Source: Peptoniphilaceae bacterium
GTDB taxonomy: Bacteria; Bacillota; Clostridia; Tissierellales; Peptoniphilaceae
Direction: 5' to 3'
Assembly (NCBI GenBank): GCA_030152565.1
Contig: JASLJE010000003.1
Span: forward strand, 1 to 5,843
DNA length: 5,843 bases
Position numbers and translations under genes: made by a program. Shown here piece after piece: positions 4,992-5,843 of the stretch (positions are counted from its first letter, which is position 1; each line of letters begins with the position of its first letter). The notes beneath the pieces are model-generated. The model was not told the DNA's origin and searched no databases. It saw nothing but the letters and a program-made list of their open reading frames with translations.

Positions 4992-5658
4992 TTTCTAATA
5001 TTTTATAAAGAATTTCTATATCCTTTACTTCTATATTTTTCTGACCCAATCTTTCTATGGCTCCAGCCTTTTCCAACTCCCTTAGTTTTCTACTAATGGT
5101 TTCACTTCTTAAGTTGGTGCTGGCTGCCATGTCTTCTATGGTCAGGTCCAATTTCTTATAGTCCTGGTTTTTAGTTCTATCCAGGATAAAAAGAATAATT
5201 CTTTTTAAGCCGTCATTTTCATTTAACAGTTCTAGTTGGCCATTGGCCCTAAGTAGTTTTTGATTTAGATTTCTGATTAAATTTAGGGAAGCCTTCCTAT
5301 CCATGGTCAAGATTTCATAAAAATCTTTTTTCCTAATCATACAAAGTTTTCCATCTGTCAGGGCTTCCACATTGTAGGGATAGCTAGTCTTTTCCAAAAA
5401 TATTTCTTCTCCCAGACTCTCTCCATCAGACAAGATACTAATAATATATTCCTTGCCCTGGTCATCATACCTATTTAGTTTGACCCTACCCTGTCTAATA
5501 ATAAGAATAGCTTCCACTGTTTCTTCTTCCCTGACCAAAATGTCATCCTTGGAAAAATCCTTGTGGACTGCATTTTTTATAAGTTTTTCTTGAAGGTCCA
5601 AGTCTAAACTGGATAAGAGTGGTATTGTCGATGTACAAAGTTTATTGCAACTTGTCAT
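4987..5658 (-). CDS. Crp/Fnr-family transcriptional regulator
   Basis: This 223-residue DNA-binding regulator has a cyclic-nucleotide-binding-like beta-roll (about 20-115), a long dimerisation helix (about 116-150) and a C-terminal winged helix-turn-helix (about 170-212). The recognition helix RSETISRKLRELEKAGAI has E186, S189 and R190, equivalent to E209, S212 and R213 of E. coli FNR, so it should bind TTGAT half-sites such as the one over its own stop codon. The beta-roll lacks a clear cAMP phosphate-binding RxS motif. The only cysteines are C4, C8 and C106: fewer than E. coli FNR's four ligands, but similarly placed (two N-terminal, one in the beta-roll). The signal could be a cluster with a non-cysteine ligand, haem/NO or redox; this is unresolved. 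The Shine-Dalgarno GGAGGAG (5666-5672) lies inside the end of ogt, and the gene overlaps ogt by 17 bp. Confidence 0.93.
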   Translation of the reverse strand: MTSCNKLCTSTIPLLSSLDLDLQEKLIKNAVHKDFSKDDILVREEETVEAILIIRQGRVKLNRYDDQGKEYIISILSDGESLGEEIFLEKTSYPYNVEALTDGKLCMIRKKDFYEILTMDRKASLNLIRNLNQKLLRANGQLELLNENDGLKRIILFILDRTKNQDYKKLDLTIEDMAASTNLRSETISRKLRELEKAGAIERLGQKNIEVKDIEILYKILET

Positions 5659-5843
5659 GGTTTTTCTCCTCCAAATCCAACAATCTTTTCTTTATATCTT
5701 TACCATAGCGGTAGGAAGAAAGTTCTCCACTGGCCTTTACCACCCTATGACAGGGAATAATAAGGGCTAGCGGGTTTTTAGAAAGACTGGTTCCCACAGC
5801 CCTATAGGCCTTGGGACTTCCTATTCTCCTAGCTAGATCCTTA
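5642..5843 (-). CDS. ogt: Methylated-DNA--protein-cysteine methyltransferase (5' end outside window)
   Basis: This is the C-terminal 66 residues of an O6-alkylguanine-DNA alkyltransferase, a suicide DNA-repair protein that moves the alkyl group from guanine to its own cysteine. Visible landmarks are the DNA-binding helix region (IGSPKAYRAVGTSLSKNP), the active-site PCHRVV with the acceptor cysteine, and the downstream G-x-L-x2-Y-x2-G and K-x2-LL-x2-E elements, all in normal order and spacing. The N-terminal part lies beyond the right edge, so the ogt and adaB-like names cannot be separated. It ends in TAA (5642-5644) inside the start of the regulator gene. The 17-bp overlap implies co-transcription. 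Expression with an NO/oxygen-type regulator would suit repair of nitrosation-derived base alkylation; that is inference. Confidence 0.93.
   Translation of the reverse strand, partial: KDLARRIGSPKAYRAVGTSLSKNPLALIIPCHRVVKASGELSSYRYGKDIKKRLLDLEEKNHDKLQ

Overview
The window looks like a chromosomal segment of an AT-rich, anaerobic low-GC Firmicute. The evidence is strong GGAGG-type ribosome binding sites, heavy use of AGA/AGG and ATA codons, a type II-A-like Cas9, and a ferredoxin beside an iron-sulfur repair protein and an Fnr-type regulator. A member of the Tissierellia/Peptoniphilaceae (Anaerococcus, Peptoniphilus or Finegoldia relatives) would fit, but that placement is an impression from the protein sequences and not a search result.

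Left block (1-3393): the minus strand carries the first 1081 codons of an intact cas9, cut by the left edge just before its PAM-interacting domain. All visible RuvC and HNH catalytic residues are present. Divergent from cas9, on the plus strand, I infer an unannotated tracrRNA of about 111 nt (about 3283-3393). It has a near-consensus promoter whose -35 box sits between the cas9 start codon and its Shine-Dalgarno, an anti-repeat, two compact hairpins (one with a GUAA tetraloop) and a Rho-independent terminator. The anti-repeat predicts a CRISPR repeat beginning roughly GTTTGAGAGTAGTGTAAT. No array and no cas1/cas2/csn2 are in view; they would be expected beyond the left edge, downstream of cas9.

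Middle (3394-4089): an AT-rich gap of about 110 bp, then a plus-strand single-pass membrane protein of the DUF218 (YdcF/SanA/ElyC) family. Its stop codon overlaps the stop of the convergent ferredoxin gene.

Right block (4086-5843, all minus strand, order of transcription right to left): the end of an O6-alkylguanine-DNA alkyltransferase (ogt) overlaps a Crp/Fnr-family regulator by 17 bp. Next come a short control region, a Ric/ScdA/YtfE di-iron repair protein and a small [4Fe-4S] ferredoxin that starts on the base after the ric stop. The control region holds an exact Fnr-type box (TTGAT-N4-ATCAA) over the regulator's own stop codon. It is centred at -41.5 from a start point predicted from a TATTAT -10 element, the textbook class II activator position. 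The regulator's recognition helix has the E-x2-S-R residues that read TTGAT in E. coli FNR. A long inverted repeat pairs with the ric Shine-Dalgarno, but only in transcripts that read through from the regulator gene. The block therefore reads as a self-contained nitrosative/oxidative-stress repair module: sensor, DNA alkylation repair, iron-sulfur repair and a probable electron carrier.
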